Shown: positions 1 through 5,701, counted from the stretch's first letter. The stretch: DNA of 5,701 nt from Euryarchaeota archaeon Ods04 (GCA_028751055.1 JAQZDD010000082.1:1-5701), one strand, 5' to 3'. Notes: generated by a model from the sequence alone, not told the origin. Translations and numbers: made by a program.

Positions 1-673
1 CCCTGAGATGCTCGACGACGCTGTTTACGGCATACCCGAACTGTACCGCGACGAACTGAAGGACGCGTCGCTTATCGCCGCCGCGGGATGTAACGCCACG
101 GCGTCGATACTCGCGCTACATCCGCTCGTCGAGAGCGGTGTCGTCGGCGAGGACGACGACGTCGTCTTAGACGTCAAGGCGAGTTCGAGCGCGGGCGGCG
201 CGTCGGCGAGCACAGCGTCGCACCACGCCGAACGTTCGCGTGTCGTGCGTCCGTACGCACCGACGAGCCACCGCCATCAGGCAGAGATAGAGCAGGAGAC
301 GGGTTTGGATGTCAACATGACCGTCCATGCGATAGAGATGGTTCGCGGCATCGCGGCAACGGCACATCTCCTCGTCGACGGCGTCAAGGAGAAGGAGATG
401 TGGAAGGCGTACCGCGGCGCGTACGGCGACGAGCCTTTCGTCCGCATAGCGAAGTCGCGCCGCGGCGTCTACCGCTACCCCGAACCCAAGGTCGTCGAAG
501 GCACCAACTACTGCGACGTCGGCTTCGAGGTCAGCGACGGACGTGTCGTTGCGTTCAGCGCGATAGACAACATGATGAAGGGTAGCGCGGGAATGGCGGT
601 ACAGGCGGCGAACATCGCTCTCGGCTTCGACGAGACATCTGGACTCGACTTCACGGGGATGCATCCTGTATGA
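1..673 (+). CDS. argC: N-acetyl-gamma-glutamyl-phosphate reductase family, LysW-type (ArgC/LysY), 3' part
   Basis: This is an NADPH-dependent reductase that turns the carrier-bound glutamyl (or aminoadipyl) phosphate into the semialdehyde, a cytoplasmic step of LysW-mediated arginine or lysine synthesis. The gene enters from the left edge: codons for Pro-Glu precede the first in-window ATG at 8, and the whole NADP-binding N-terminal domain is missing, so the ATG at 8 is internal. Counting from that Met, the catalytic Cys28 lies in GCNAT, and the catalytic His90 in HRHQAEIEQ (88-96). The form HRHxAEIEQ with GCNAT is typical of the LysY/ArgC group that works on LysW-bound substrates, rather than bacterial ArgC. 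The C-terminal end is complete (DNMMKGSAGMAVQAAN). The TGA stop overlaps the next start as ATGA. Whether the product is ornithine or lysine cannot be settled from this fragment; I favour arginine because haloarchaea use this set for ornithine. Confidence 0.93.
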   Translation, partial: PEMLDDAVYGIPELYRDELKDASLIAAAGCNATASILALHPLVESGVVGEDDDVVLDVKASSSAGGASASTASHHAERSRVVRPYAPTSHRHQAEIEQETGLDVNMTVHAIEMVRGIAATAHLLVDGVKEKEMWKAYRGAYGDEPFVRIAKSRRGVYRYPEPKVVEGTNYCDVGFEVSDGRVVAFSAIDNMMKGSAGMAVQAANIALGFDETSGLDFTGMHPV

Positions 674-1533
674 CCATGACCGAAGAAGAGAACGAAACCG
701 TCGTCGTCAAGATAGGCGGCACCGAAGGCGTCGAACGCGAAGCCGTCTTGGACGACATAGCTAAGCGCGCGGCGAGCGGCGACGATATCGTCGTCGTCCA
801 CGGAGGTAGCGGCGCGGTCGACGACCTGCACGAACGCCTCGGCGTCGAACCGACCTACGTCGAGAGTCCCTCGGGAATGAAGGGACGTTTCACGGACGAG
901 GAGACGATGGAGATATTCAAGATGGCTATGTCGGGCAAGGTCAACACTTCCATCGTCGAGGAGTTACAGAAGCGCGACACGGACGCGGTCGGTCTTTCGG
1001 GCGTCGACGGACGTCTCTTGGAAGGCGAGCACAAGGACAAGGTCATCGCCGTCGAGGACGGACGCAAGAAGGTGATGCGCGGCGACCACTCGGGAAAGAT
1101 AGAGAACGTAAACGACGAACTCCTGAGTCTCCTGCTTGACGAGGGTTACACGCCCGTCGTCGGTGTTCCGATGGTCTCGCACGAAGGCGTCGCTGTCAAC
1201 ACGGATGCCGACCGCTCCGCCGCCGCTGTGGCGGGCGCGCTCGGTGCGCGTCTCGTCATCCTGAGCGACGTGCCCGGACTCCTGCGTGACCCCGACGACC
1301 CTGAGACGCTCGTCGAAACCGTCGCGTACGACGAGATAGACGAAGCGATAGACGGGTACGCAGAGGGGAAGATGAAGAAGAAGGTCTACGCCGCACGTGA
1401 GGCACTCGACGCGGGTGCGCGTTCTGTCGTCGTCGCTTCGGCGAACGTCAACTCGCCCGTCGAGAGCGCGCTCGGCGGCGAGGGCACGCTCTTCGAACCT
1501 GCCGAGTCAAAGGAGGAGGAAGCTGAAGGATGA
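670..1533 (+). CDS. argB: Acetylglutamate kinase family, LysW-aminoacid kinase (ArgB/LysZ)
   Basis: A 287-residue amino acid kinase that phosphorylates the side-chain carboxylate of carrier-bound glutamate or aminoadipate, supplying the substrate of the upstream reductase. Visible family motifs, in order: VVVKIGG (11-17) with Lys14 for phosphate binding; VVHGGSGAVDDL (42-53); a substrate region SPSGMKGRFTDEET (66-79); GLSGVDG (108-114); VNTDADRSAAAVA (176-188); and LSDVPGLLRD (198-207), ending with a GKMKKK segment near 233-238. SPSG..GRFTDEE plus GLSGVDG resembles LysZ-type kinases rather than bacterial ArgB. Length fits the family, with a short acidic tail (KEEEAEG). The start at 670 overlaps the argC stop by four bases (ATGA); a second ATG two codons downstream (676) is a possible alternative start. 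No strong Shine-Dalgarno site precedes 670, so translation is probably coupled to argC. Confidence 0.93.
   Translation: MTMTEEENETVVVKIGGTEGVEREAVLDDIAKRAASGDDIVVVHGGSGAVDDLHERLGVEPTYVESPSGMKGRFTDEETMEIFKMAMSGKVNTSIVEELQKRDTDAVGLSGVDGRLLEGEHKDKVIAVEDGRKKVMRGDHSGKIENVNDELLSLLLDEGYTPVVGVPMVSHEGVAVNTDADRSAAAVAGALGARLVILSDVPGLLRDPDDPETLVETVAYDEIDEAIDGYAEGKMKKKVYAAREALDAGARSVVVASANVNSPVESALGGEGTLFEPAESKEEEAEG
1510..1520 (+). promoter_or_regulatory. Shine-Dalgarno site for argD
   Basis: AAGGAGGAGGA lies inside the last codons of argB. Two overlapping GGAGG cores sit about 10 and 13 bases before the argD ATG at 1530. This is the clearest ribosome binding site in the operon; it supports ATG 1530 as the start and suggests argD can be initiated independently as well as by coupling. 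Confidence 0.6.
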
Positions 1534-2699
1534 ACAGCGAAGATATCATAGAACGCGAGAAACGGTACGAGGCTGTCTTCTCCAAGAAACCGTTGCCTAT
1601 CGTAGACGGCGACGGTGTCTACGTCTACGACGCCGACGGAAACGAGTACATCGACATGGGCGCGTCGTACGGCGTCATGGGCGTCGGTCACGCAAACCCA
1701 AAGGTCGTCGAGGCGGTGGAGGAGCAGGCGCGTTCGTTCACGTACGCGCAGGCTTCGTACGCGACGCCTGAAAGAGGCGCGCTGATGGAGGCACTCATGG
1801 ACGCGACGCCCGACTCGCTTGACCGTCTCTTCCTTGCTAACGCGGGCACCGAAGCGAACGAGGCGGCTATGAAGTTTGCACGCGCCTCGACCGACGAGGA
1901 CTCGACGAAGATAGTGGCGGCGAAACGCGGCTTCCACGGACGCACGTACGGCTCAATCTCGGCGACGTGGAAGTCGAAGTACCGTGAGCCTTTCGCGCCG
2001 ACGGTTCCCGAATTCGACTTCGCGGCGTACAACGACGTCGAGTCGCTGAAGGAGACGGTCGACGACGAGACAGCACTCGTCCTCCTAGAGCCGATACAAG
2101 GAGAGGCAGGCATCTATCCCGCCGAACCGGAGTACCTCGAAACGGCACGTGACCTCTGCGACGACCACGGTGCCTACTTAGTCTTCGACGAGATACAAGC
2201 TGGGATGGGACGCACGGGAGAGATGTGGTCGCACGAACAGTACGACGTTACACCCGACGCGATAACGACCGCCAAGTCGCTCGGCGGCGGTCTGCCCATC
2301 AGTGCCATCGTCTGTACGGAGGAGATGACCGACATCCCGAAGGGTAGCCACGGTGGCACCTACTGCGGCAACCCTGTCGCTGTCGCCGCCGCGCGCGCCG
2401 CTGTCGAGTACACGGTCGAGAACGACCTGCCCGCGAACGCGGCGCGTCAGGGCGAACGTCTCGTCTCTGGCGTCGAGGAAATCGACACAGACCGTATCGT
2501 AGACGTGCGCGGCGAAGGTCTCATGGTCGGCATACAGGTACGCGGACGCGCCGGACGTTACCTAAGCGGCTTGGCGCGCGAGGGCGTCTTAGGTCTCACA
2601 GCGGGGACGAACGTGATACGTTTCCTGCCGCCGCTCACGCTCGAAGACGGACACGTCGACGCCGTCGTCGATGCTCTTGCTGAGGTGTTCGACCCATGA
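1530..2699 (+). CDS. argD: LysW-semialdehyde aminotransferase, class III PLP (ArgD/LysJ)
   Basis: A 389-residue PLP-dependent class III aminotransferase that converts the carrier-bound glutamate semialdehyde (or aminoadipate semialdehyde) to ornithine (or lysine), using glutamate as amino donor. Visible landmarks: the N-terminal YVYDADGNEYIDMGASYGVMGVGH pattern at residues 31-54; the PLP phosphate-binding segment NAGTEANEAAMKFAR (104-118); FHGRTYGS (135-142); LEPIQGE (186-192); FDEIQAGMGRTG (219-230), with Asp220 expected to hold the pyridine nitrogen; and the Schiff-base Lys249 in TTAKSLGGGLP. Length is normal and no key residue is missing. The start overlaps the argB stop (ATGA) and is preceded by a good Shine-Dalgarno site. 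Related aminotransferases (GABA, ornithine) share the fold, but the operon position between the kinase and the M20 hydrolase makes ArgD/LysJ by far the best call. Confidence 0.94.
   Translation: MNSEDIIEREKRYEAVFSKKPLPIVDGDGVYVYDADGNEYIDMGASYGVMGVGHANPKVVEAVEEQARSFTYAQASYATPERGALMEALMDATPDSLDRLFLANAGTEANEAAMKFARASTDEDSTKIVAAKRGFHGRTYGSISATWKSKYREPFAPTVPEFDFAAYNDVESLKETVDDETALVLLEPIQGEAGIYPAEPEYLETARDLCDDHGAYLVFDEIQAGMGRTGEMWSHEQYDVTPDAITTAKSLGGGLPISAIVCTEEMTDIPKGSHGGTYCGNPVAVAAARAAVEYTVENDLPANAARQGERLVSGVEEIDTDRIVDVRGEGLMVGIQVRGRAGRYLSGLAREGVLGLTAGTNVIRFLPPLTLEDGHVDAVVDALAEVFDP
2682..2687 (+). promoter_or_regulatory. Shine-Dalgarno site for argE/lysK
   Basis: GAGGTG lies within the final argD codons, eight bases before the ATG at 2696. 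It matches the SD core complementary to the archaeal 16S 3' end and supports that start over any later ATG. Confidence 0.5.
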
Positions 2700-3766
2700 G
2701 CGCGAAGCCCGAGACACTCGACCGCGACGATGAGTTCGCCTTCTTCCGCGGTCTCGTAGAACGTTACAGCCCTTCGGGAAACGAGGAACCAGCACGCGAA
2801 TACCTCGTCTCGCGTCTTCCTGAGATGGGCTTTGACGTGCACACCGACGAGGTGGGTAACGTCGTCGCACGCACAGACGGAACGGGCGAAGAGGTGCTTC
2901 TCACGAGCCATATGGACACCGTACCCGGCGAAATTCCCGTGCGTGTCGAGGACGGTATCCTCTACGGACGTGGTTCGGTGGACGCCAAAGGTCCTCTCGC
3001 TTCGATGTTCACTGCGGCGTCACGTCTCACCGACGACGAAGAGGCGAACGTCACGGTAGTCGCCGTCGTCGAGGAGGAGAAGAGCGGTATGGGCGCGCGT
3101 TACCTGACCGACAGACGTGGCGCGCCCGCGTACCTCGTAAACGGAGAGCCGTCTGGATGGGACACGGTGACGCTCGGATACCGCGGTATTCTGCGTATGC
3201 GGTACCGCGTCACGGGCGAAATCATACATACGGCACGTCCGGGTGTCAACGCCATAGACGACGTTATCTCGTTCTGGGACGGCGTACGCGGTCTTCAGGA
3301 CTTAGACGAGGGCTTCGACGCGCTCACGGCGACGCCGACAGAAATCGACTCGGAGTCCGACGGCTTCGAACTCCGTTCCGAACTCCGCGGCAACATGCGT
3401 ATACCGCCCGGCTACACCGTCGAGGAGGTACGTGAGATGGTGAAGAACGTGGAGCGCGAACACAACGGCGACGTATACTGGGGCGAGTCGACCGAACCCG
3501 TCTTGGTCGACCGTTCGAACCCCGTGGTGCGCGCATTCATGCGTTCGATACGTGACAACGAAGGCTCCCCGGGTCTTTCGGCAAAGACCGGAACGAGCGA
3601 CATGAACGTCTTCGCCGAGCGGTGGGACTGCCCCATGGCGACCTACGGACCGGGCGACTCGAACCTCGACCACACACCCAACGAACACATCGAGGTAGAG
3701 GAGTTCCACCGCGCGGTCGACGTTCTCGAAAACGTCGCAAGAGACCTTTCTACTTCTTCCGCTTGA
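2696..3766 (+). CDS. argE: LysW-ornithine/lysine hydrolase, M20 family (ArgE/LysK)
   Basis: A 356-residue M20 metallopeptidase-family hydrolase that releases ornithine (or lysine) from the LysW/ArgW carrier, the last carrier-dependent step. The M20 signature is complete: SHMDTVPG with ligand His72 and Asp74; GRGSVDAKGPL (91-101) with bridging Asp96; EEEKSGMGA (126-134) with likely catalytic base Glu127 and ligand Glu128; NGEPSGWD (149-156) with likely ligand Glu151; and LDHTPNEHI (324-332) with ligand His326. KTGTSDMN (297-304) and the GYRG/HTARPG region (161-183) are typical of LysK/ArgE of the carrier pathway rather than DapE. Its start overlaps the argD stop as ATGA. The 3' end overlaps the converging cofE gene by 17 bp. 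In Haloferax volcanii, as I recall it, this cluster continues into argF; here it does not. Ligand numbers are assigned by motif alignment from memory. Confidence 0.93.
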   Translation: MSAKPETLDRDDEFAFFRGLVERYSPSGNEEPAREYLVSRLPEMGFDVHTDEVGNVVARTDGTGEEVLLTSHMDTVPGEIPVRVEDGILYGRGSVDAKGPLASMFTAASRLTDDEEANVTVVAVVEEEKSGMGARYLTDRRGAPAYLVNGEPSGWDTVTLGYRGILRMRYRVTGEIIHTARPGVNAIDDVISFWDGVRGLQDLDEGFDALTATPTEIDSESDGFELRSELRGNMRIPPGYTVEEVREMVKNVEREHNGDVYWGESTEPVLVDRSNPVVRAFMRSIRDNEGSPGLSAKTGTSDMNVFAERWDCPMATYGPGDSNLDHTPNEHIEVEEFHRAVDVLENVARDLSTSSA

Positions 3767-4505
3767 ACTCGCGTAATGAGGCGCGCACGATGTCGTCCTC
3801 CTCGGGACGGAAGAGAGTGTCGTCCGCCGCGCGTGCCACGAGAGGTTCGACTCCCTCGAAGACGACGGCAGGCGTACCCCCTCCGCCTTCGCCCATGTGC
3901 AGGTTGGCGTATCCTGCTATCTCGTCAACCACCGCCTCCTCTGTAGCTTCGAGTTCATGTCCATGAAGACCTTGTTCGCCGCGCCAGTCGACGAGCGCGC
4001 GCACGCCGCTCCAGCCGACGGCGACGCCCGTCTGCCCTCTACGGAAAGCACGTCCGCACGTGTCCGTAACGACGACGGGCGTACCGAGTTCTTCGTGTAG
4101 ACGCGCCGCGCTCTCGTCGGGCGCGCGCGGGAGCAAAAGGACAGTATCGTCGCCCTCGATGTTCGACCGGTCTATGCCCGCGTTCGGCGCGACGTGTCCG
4201 AAACGTGTAACCGCAAGAAGAAACGGCTCTTCTATCAGGAGTTCTTCGGACTCTTCGAGGACAGCCTGCGCGAAACGGGCGTCCTTCGTCTCGTCCTCGG
4301 TGCTGAGCCTCGACGCGAGTTCTCGCGCGCGGTTCGACGGTTCGTACTCATCGAGCGCGCGCTTCCTTCCTTCGACCTTCGAGACGACCGTGCTCGCCAC
4401 AGCGACGATGTCGGCGTCCTCTACGCAGTCTGCGAGATATTGCGCGAGGCTGTCGCCCTCGTTCAGCAGAGGAACGTCCTCGACCTGACGAACCGTCGTT
4501 TCCAT
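3750..4505 (-). CDS. cofE: Coenzyme F420-0:L-glutamate ligase (CofE)
   Basis: A 251-residue GTP-dependent ligase that adds glutamates to F420-0, forming the poly-glutamate tail of the deazaflavin cofactor F420. The protein follows archaeal CofE along its length: VEDVPLLNEGDSL (8-20); VVSKVEGR (40-47); AQAVLEESEELL (79-90); RFGHVAPNAGIDRSN (101-115), including the conserved NAGID; VVTDTCGRAFRRGQTGVAVG (145-164), including the acidic metal-site region TDT; and NLHMGEGGGGTPAV (201-214). TDTCGR with Cys is the form I recall from haloarchaea. I chose ATG at 4505: it gives the usual CofE N-terminus and length, and an A/T box sits about 31 bases upstream. The open frame runs on to 4895, but that extension is Arg-rich, crosses the promoter and is antisense to the next gene, so it is not coding. 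No Shine-Dalgarno site precedes ATG 4505, which suggests a leaderless or near-leaderless message. Confidence 0.94.
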   Translation of the reverse strand: METTVRQVEDVPLLNEGDSLAQYLADCVEDADIVAVASTVVSKVEGRKRALDEYEPSNRARELASRLSTEDETKDARFAQAVLEESEELLIEEPFLLAVTRFGHVAPNAGIDRSNIEGDDTVLLLPRAPDESAARLHEELGTPVVVTDTCGRAFRRGQTGVAVGWSGVRALVDWRGEQGLHGHELEATEEAVVDEIAGYANLHMGEGGGGTPAVVFEGVEPLVARAADDTLFRPEEDDIVRASLREFKRKK

Positions 4506-4570
4506 AGGAAATCGTCGCGCCGTCGTGGGATAAGTTTTTATTCTACCAGACACGTACCCCTGTATACCCA
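4506..4570. promoter_or_regulatory. Divergent promoter region of cofE and the 4571 gene
   Basis: This 65-bp region is the only true intergenic DNA in the window. It contains one A/T block, TAAGTTTTTATT at 4531-4542, in an otherwise G+C-rich stretch. The block centre is about 34 bases from ATG 4571 (plus) and about 32 from ATG 4505 (minus). Archaeal TATA boxes sit about 26 bases before transcription start, so either direction would begin transcription a few bases before the start codon. Neither ATG has a Shine-Dalgarno site, which agrees with leaderless translation. A GTATAC palindrome at 4562-4567 is too near the plus-strand start to be its TATA box. The assignment is inferred from position and composition. 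Confidence 0.6.
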
Positions 4571-5257
4571 ATGTCCCAACAAGACGCGAGGGGCGAAAAA
4601 GGAGAGATGGACGGCAAGAGAGACGAAGGCAAAGAGCAGGTCGAGGAGGACTCGTTCGGCTACTCTCTCGAAGGTAGCTGGGAAGACGTAGTGCGGTTCG
4701 GAGAGGAGATAATCTCCACGTTCGAAGAGCACGGCGTCGAGCAGGACACCATATCCGAGTGGGACGCGTGGCGTCCGAGGAGCGGCGAGGAGGAGCGCGA
4801 GATGCGTAACAAGACCGTCGAGAAGGCGAAGGTCGGCGAGGGCGGCAATACCACCGATGACGTTGCCGAGACAGCCGAAAAGCTCTCGGAGACACGAGAG
4901 AAGACCGTCGAAGGAGAGATAGGCGAGGCGGCAGAGAAGGCGTCGGAAGCTTCGAAGTCCGCCGGAAAAGCCGTAGAGGACGCCAGCCGCGACGTCGTTC
5001 GTGCCGTCGAGGACAAGGTCTACAGACGTATCACGAAGACCAACCCGATGTACTTTGACTCCGAAGAGTTCAACGCGTCGCTCGAAGTTGTCTCCTCGAT
5101 AGGTGAGAAGGTCGACAAAGTCAAAGAAACGGCTCTCGAAAAGCTGACGAACGGAAGAGAAAGAGAAGAGGACGAAGACGAGAAACGGTACAAGATGACG
5201 ATAAAGGCAGAGTCAAGCGAGGTAGAGGAAGCACTCGACGACGAGTTCGAGCAGTAG
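4571..5257 (+). CDS. Conserved haloarchaeal acidic helical protein, unknown function (DUF5828-like)
   Basis: A 228-residue, very acidic protein without signal peptide or membrane segment, so presumably cytoplasmic. Function is unknown. From memory it resembles a haloarchaeal family I associate with the label DUF5828: a core SWEDVVRFGEEI (36-47), SEWDAWRPRSGEE (62-74), RAVEDKVYRRI (144-154) followed by NPMYFDSEEFNASLEV (158-173), and a C-terminal strand-like segment YKMTIKAESSEVEEALDDEFE (207-227). Around this core are charged additions: a Lys/Glu/Gly-rich N-terminal tail (1-28), an Ala/Lys/Glu helical stretch (97-152), and a Lys/Glu linker at 176-206 ending in an acidic run (EREEDEDEK). The helical stretch is amphipathic and has a LEA-like look. 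ATG 4571 is chosen because it fits a leaderless start; ATG 4607 (Met13) is an alternative with GGAGAG just upstream. The stop abuts the pyrF stop. The DUF number should be checked by a profile search. Confidence 0.75.
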   Translation: MSQQDARGEKGEMDGKRDEGKEQVEEDSFGYSLEGSWEDVVRFGEEIISTFEEHGVEQDTISEWDAWRPRSGEEEREMRNKTVEKAKVGEGGNTTDDVAETAEKLSETREKTVEGEIGEAAEKASEASKSAGKAVEDASRDVVRAVEDKVYRRITKTNPMYFDSEEFNASLEVVSSIGEKVDKVKETALEKLTNGREREEDEDEKRYKMTIKAESSEVEEALDDEFEQ

Positions 5258-5701
5258 CTAACGGTACTCGTTCAGCGTTCTGCATAACGACTTAGCTGAC
5301 TCGCGTACCGCGCCTTCGAACCGCGCACCTTCTCCCGAGTATATGATGGAACGTGTCGAGTTGACGACACCGACTCCGCGCGAGTTCGTGCCGTGTTCGA
5401 CCGCCGCTTCGGCGTCGCCTCCCTGCGCACCGATGCCGGGGACGAGGAAAGGAAGGTCGTCCGCATACTCGCGTACTTCCTCCATCTCGTCGGGATGTGT
5501 CGCACCGACGACCAAGCCGACGTTTCCGTTCAGTTCGTTCCACTCGACCGCACGTTCGGCGACGTGTGCATAGACGGGCTTTCCGTCCGCATTCAGGTCC
5601 TGAAAGTCCGCGCTTCCCGTGTTGGTCGTCTTGCACAGGACGAAGACTCCGGCGTCCTCGTAGTCAAGGAACGGACGCACCGAGTCCGTCCCCATGTACG
5701 G
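5258..5701 (-). CDS. pyrF: Orotidine 5'-phosphate decarboxylase (PyrF), C-terminal part
   Basis: OMP decarboxylase makes UMP from OMP, the last step of de novo pyrimidine synthesis, in the cytoplasm. The gene is cut by the right window edge: the frame stays open past 5695, and the codons before that Met read Pro-Tyr, giving the PYMGTDSV pattern that is internal in this family. Visible from that Met: VFVLCKTTNTGSADFQ (17-32); NGNVGLVVGATHPDEM (56-71); the phosphate-binding PGIGAQGGD (86-94); and NSTRSIIYSGEG (112-123), with Arg115 expected to contact the phosphate. The catalytic Lys/Asp tetrad is encoded outside the window, so intactness there is untested. NPYMGTDS together with GAQGGD marks the longer PyrF subfamily shared by archaea and some bacteria. 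The gene converges on the 4571 gene with no base between the stops. Confidence 0.93.
   Translation of the reverse strand, partial: PYMGTDSVRPFLDYEDAGVFVLCKTTNTGSADFQDLNADGKPVYAHVAERAVEWNELNGNVGLVVGATHPDEMEEVREYADDLPFLVPGIGAQGGDAEAAVEHGTNSRGVGVVNSTRSIIYSGEGARFEGAVRESAKSLCRTLNEYR

Noticed and set aside
1386..1937. Long minus-strand open frame spanning the argB/argD junction (183 codons)
   Set aside because: It is a shadow of the codon bias of argB and argD; the translation is Arg/Val/His-rich without a recognisable domain. Similar shadows occur at 167-664 and 3302-3709.
3745..3760. Pyrimidine-rich run as terminator of the arginine operon
   Set aside because: Only short T groups (TTT, TTCTT) within coding sequence; too weak to list as a terminator without transcript ends.
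2696..3766. Alternative call DapE (succinyl-diaminopimelate desuccinylase) for the M20 gene
   Set aside because: The KTGTSDMN motif and operon position after the carrier-type aminotransferase favour LysK/ArgE.
4562..4567. GTATAC palindrome as operator or TATA box
   Set aside because: Only 3 bases before the plus-strand ATG and about 57 from the minus-strand one; six bases can arise by chance and no second copy is nearby.
4194..4691. Plus-strand open frame of 165 codons over the cofE 5' half and promoter
   Set aside because: Basic, Arg/Ser-rich shadow of cofE that runs through the intergenic region and into the next gene out of frame.
4506..4895. N-terminal extension of the cofE frame by 130 codons
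   Set aside because: The extension is Arg/Ser/Pro-rich, unlike the acidic real proteins, crosses the A/T promoter block, is antisense to the acidic-protein gene and is absent from known CofE lengths (about 250 residues).

Overview
The window reads as a piece of a halophilic archaeal chromosome. The proteins are rich in Asp and Glu, the start regions look leaderless or carry archaeal-type Shine-Dalgarno sites, and each recognisable protein matches a haloarchaeal version of its family (LysW-type arginine/lysine enzymes, F420 glutamate ligase, archaeal-type OMP decarboxylase). G+C is about 60% by hand estimate, low for many Halobacteria, and Ile is often encoded by ATA. I would place it in or near Halobacteria but cannot name a genus.

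Layout. Positions 1-3766 hold four plus-strand genes that form one tight operon: the 3' part of argC/lysY, then argB/lysZ, argD/lysJ and argE/lysK. Each of the three junctions is an ATGA overlap. These are four successive steps of amino-group-carrier (LysW) biosynthesis: reduction of the acyl phosphate, the phosphorylation that precedes it, transamination, and release of the product from the carrier. In haloarchaea this set normally makes ornithine for arginine. The carrier gene (lysW/argW) and the ATP-dependent ligase gene (argX/lysX) would lie upstream, outside the window.

Positions 3750-4505 (minus) hold cofE, coenzyme F420-0:L-glutamate ligase, which runs tail-to-tail into argE with a 17-bp overlap. 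A 65-bp intergenic region (4506-4570) with one A/T-rich box separates cofE from the divergent gene at 4571-5257 (plus). That gene encodes an acidic, largely helical protein of unknown function that resembles a haloarchaeal conserved family. Its stop codon abuts the stop codon of pyrF (5258-5701, minus, cut by the window end), with no intergenic base.

There is no RNA gene, mobile element, CRISPR array or long gene-free stretch. I do not see a new multi-gene system. The most unusual signal is compositional: by careful hand scan GATC and GGCC are both absent from the whole window and CTAG occurs once. GATC avoidance visibly dictates Ile codon choice, suggesting a strong restriction-type or methylation-type selection in this genome.
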